Below, one piece after another: positions 61,823 to 64,000 of a stretch of 64,000 bases of DNA. Numbering within the stretch: the stretch's first letter is position 1; each line of letters begins with the position of its first letter. Below the pieces are notes generated by a model. That model worked only from the letters and a program-made list of their open reading frames with translations, did no database searches and was not told where the DNA came from. This stretch comes from Ptiloglossa arizonensis (taxonomy: Eukaryota > Arthropoda > Insecta > Hymenoptera > Colletidae), in NCBI RefSeq assembly GCF_051014685.1, contig NW_027478790.1:186001-250000 (forward strand). The letters are read 5' to 3'. The position numbers and the translations under genes were made by a program.

Positions 61823-64000
61823 GAGTTCCTCAATTGTTTCTTACCTCCAAACTGCCATATCACGCGAACGGATTGACAAATCCGCAAAATTTCTGTTGCA
61901 TCTGAAAGTAGAAACTCGCCCGATTACAACGGTAGGTGTAGTTTTCCCCTAGGCCGTTCTAGTTATTCGTGTCGAGCATCAGAACTGCGAAAATTTTGAG
62001 TTTCTCAAGCGTTTCTTACTTCCAAACTGCCATATCTCGCGAACGGATTGACCAATCCGCAAAATTTCTGTTGCATCTCAAAGTAGAAACTCGCCCGATT
62101 ACAACGGTATGCGTACTTCTCCCGTAGGCCGTTCTAGTCATTCGTTTCGAGCATCAGAACTGCGAAAATTTTGAGTTTCTCAAGCGTTTCTTACCTCCAA
62201 ACTGCCATATCTCGCGAACGGATTGACCAATCCGCAAAATTTCTGTTGCATCTGAAAGTAGAAACTCGCCCGATTACAACGGTAGGTGTAGTTTTCCCCT
62301 AGGCCGTTCTAGTTATTCGTTTCGAGCATCAGAACTGAGAAAATTTTGAGTTTCTCAAGCGTTTCTTATTTCCAAACTGCCATATCTCGCGAACGGAACG
62401 ACCAATCCGCAAAATTTCTGTTGCATCTGAAAGTAGAAACTCGCCCGATTACAACGGTAGGTGTAGTTTTCCCCTAGGCCGTTCTAGTTACTCGTTTCGA
62501 GCATCAGAACTGCGAAAATTTTGAGTTTCTCAAGCGTTTCTTACCTCCAAACTGCCATATCACGCGAACGGATTGACAAATCCGCAAAATTTCTGTTGCA
62601 TCTGAAAGTAGAAACTCGCCCGATTACAACGGTAGGTGTAGTTTTCCCCTAGGCCGTTCTAGTTATTCGTTTCGAGCATCAGAACTGAGAAAATTTTGAG
62701 TTTCTCAAGCGTTTCTTATTTCCAAACTGCCATATCTCGCGAACGGATTGACCAATCCGCAAAATTTCTGTTGCATCTCAAAGTAGAAACTCGCCCGATT
62801 ACAACGGTATGCGTACTTCTCCCGTAGGCCGTACTAGTCATTCGTTTCGAGCATCAGAACTGCGAAAATTTTGAGTTTCTCAAGCGTTTCTTACCTCCAA
62901 ACTGCCATATCTCGCGAACGGATTGACCAATCCGCAAAATTTCTGTTGCATCTGAAAGTAGAAACTCGCCCGATTACAACGGTAGGTGTAGTTTTCCCCT
63001 AGGCCGTTCTAGTTACTCGTTTCGAGCATCAGAACTGCGAAAATTTTGAGTTTCTCAAGCGTTTCTTACCTCCAAACTGCCATATCACGCGAACGGATTG
63101 ACAAATCCGCAAAATTTCTGTTGCATCTGAAAGTAGAAACTCGCCCGATTACAACGGTACGTGTAGTTTTCCCCTAGGCCGTTCTAGTTATTCGTTTCGA
63201 GCATCAGACTGCGAAAATTTTGAGTTTCTCAAGCGTTTCTACCTCCAAACTGCCATATCACTCGAACGGATTGACCAATCCGCAAAATTTCTGTTGCATC
63301 TGAAAGTAGAAACACGCCCGATTACAGCGGTATGTGTTGTTTTCCCCTAGGCCGTTCCAGTTATTCATTTCGAGCATCATAACTGCGAAAATTTTGAGTT
63401 TCTCAAGCGTTTCATACCTCCAAACTGCCACATCTCGCGAACGGATTGACCAATCCACAAAATTTCTGTTGCTTCTGAAAGTAGAAACTCGCCCGATTAC
63501 AACGGTATGCGCACTTTTCCCCTAGGCCGTTCTAGTTATTCGTGTCGAGCATCAGAACTGCGAAAATTTTGAGTTTCTCAAGCGTTTCTTACCTCCAAAC
63601 TGCCACATCTCGCAAACGGATTGACCAATCCGCAAAATTTCTGTTGCATCTGAAAGTAGAAACTCGCCCGATTACAACGGTACGTGTAGTTTTCCCCTAG
63701 GCCGTTCTAGTTACTCGTTTCGAGCATCAGAACTGCGAAAATTTTGAGTTTCTCAAGCGTTTCTTACCTCCAAACTGCCATATCTCGCGAACGGATTGAC
63801 CAATCCGCAAAATTTCTGTTGCATCTGAAAGTAGAAACTCGCCCGATTACAACGGTATGTGTAGTTTTCCCCTAGGCCGTTCTAGTTACTCGTTTCGAGC
63901 ATCAGAACTGCGAAAATTTTGAGTTTCTCAAGCGTTTCTTACCTCCAAACTGCCATATCTCGCGAACGGATTGACCAATCCGCAAAATTTCTGTTGCATC
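61823..64000 (+). repeat. Q module, copy 3, plus following 14-mer text, cut by window end
   Basis: Matches 51,341-53,518 at offset 10,482, then 10,481 after one base is lost at 63,240 (gtttctacctcc). Other differences noticed: gaacggaacgacc (62,395), catatcactcgaacgg (~63,255), and the normal gaacggattg where 53,311 has gaacgaattg. The last monomer starts at 63,961 and is cut after 40 bp. Confidence 0.88.

Larger units (their letters stand above)
1..64000 (+). repeat. Satellite DNA array, ~175-bp monomer, ~366 copies
   Basis: Every line of the window repeats the same ~175-bp text in one orientation. Taking cgcgaacgg as position 1, landmarks are the dyad cggattgaccaatccg (7-22), caaaatttctgttgc (23-37), gaaactcgcccgattac (50-65), the variable segment (72-85), ccctagg (85-91), tcgtttcgagcatcag (105-120), gaaaattttgag (127-138), tctcaagcgtttctta (141-156) and ccaaactgccatatct (160-175). 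Monomer starts seen directly include 1, 175, 349, 524, 1574, 4720, 30759, 30934 and 63961. Most monomers are 175 bp; one common class is 174 bp. The length resembles nucleosome-scale centromeric satellites of many plants and animals (family knowledge), but a centromeric role is inference. No gene, mobile element or unique sequence interrupts it. Confidence 0.98.

Noticed and set aside
307..63525. Many open frames of 63-101 codons, on both strands, with near-identical products (for example 2,754-3,059, 33,689-33,994, 58,853-59,158)
   Set aside because: They are translations of satellite text. 175 is 1 modulo 3, so each monomer changes frame and stops recur within about two monomers. Many begin at TTG, they follow the monomer phase exactly, and there is no upstream signal or protein-like domain.
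1..64000. Tandem repeats as a possible CRISPR array
   Set aside because: The units are full ~175-bp monomers joined directly, with no unique spacers and no cas genes. Variation is between classes, not repeat/spacer.
1..64000. Naming a host species or known satellite family
   Set aside because: The monomer length and HOR form occur in many plants and animals and I do not recognise this consensus with certainty. A search of the consensus against satellite and genome databases would decide it.
1..64000. Promoters, terminators, replication origins or telomeric repeats
   Set aside because: AT-rich words such as gaaaatttt recur once per monomer as part of the satellite and have no associated gene. 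No telomere-type short repeat or origin-like cluster is seen.

Overview
The whole window is one uninterrupted tandem satellite-DNA array. It holds about 366 head-to-tail copies of a ~175-bp monomer, all in the same orientation, with no flanking unique sequence, no transposon insertion, no inversion and no protein-coding or RNA gene that I can support. Both ends lie inside the array: base 1 falls at the first base of a repeat (taking the landmark cgcgaacgg as monomer position 1), and the last 40 bases are a cut monomer starting at 63,961. The monomer is about 45% GC. CpG is not depleted (12 CpG in a 175-bp consensus against about 8.6 expected from base composition). This looks like a eukaryotic centromeric or heterochromatic satellite; the species cannot be told from the sequence.

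The monomers fall into recognisable classes, defined by linked variants mainly at monomer positions 72-105 (before and around the CCTAGG core), at 117-130 and at 157-165. Arranged in fixed order, the classes form nested higher-order repeats (HORs). Left domain, 1 to ~16.5 kb: classes carrying gcgcaaa, aacgatc and gaccgatcc, arranged as a 9-mer HOR of 1,573 bp (1-~6.0 kb, with a 350-bp dimer tripled at 3.27-4.32 kb), a mixed stretch (~6.0-9.7 kb), and a 14-mer HOR of 2,446 bp (~9.7-15.1 kb). Right domain, ~16.5-64 kb: different classes (tacagcgg with cataactg; gtgtgcgtac; gtgtcgag; atctcaaag). It contains 3-mer, 4-mer and 7-mer units (16.7-22.6 kb), a simpler stretch (22.6-25.5 kb), a 12/11/15-mer family (25.5-32.2 kb), a 17/18-mer family (32.2-40.8 kb), and then a mosaic (40.8-64 kb). 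The mosaic alternates two modules, here called P (40.2-43, 45.6-48.5, 57.2-61.8 kb) and Q (43.4-45.3, 50.7-52.7, 61.8-63.1 kb), with large near-identical copies 10.5 and 13.3 kb apart.

The short open frames (up to 101 codons) are repeats of the same satellite text. Because 175 is 1 modulo 3, each monomer shifts the reading frame, so no long frame can persist. They are not annotated as genes. The content of interest is the array's architecture: nested tandem duplications, copy-number change of internal dimers, chimeric monomers at exchange points, and a 16-bp dyad in each monomer. I found no novel gene system in this window.
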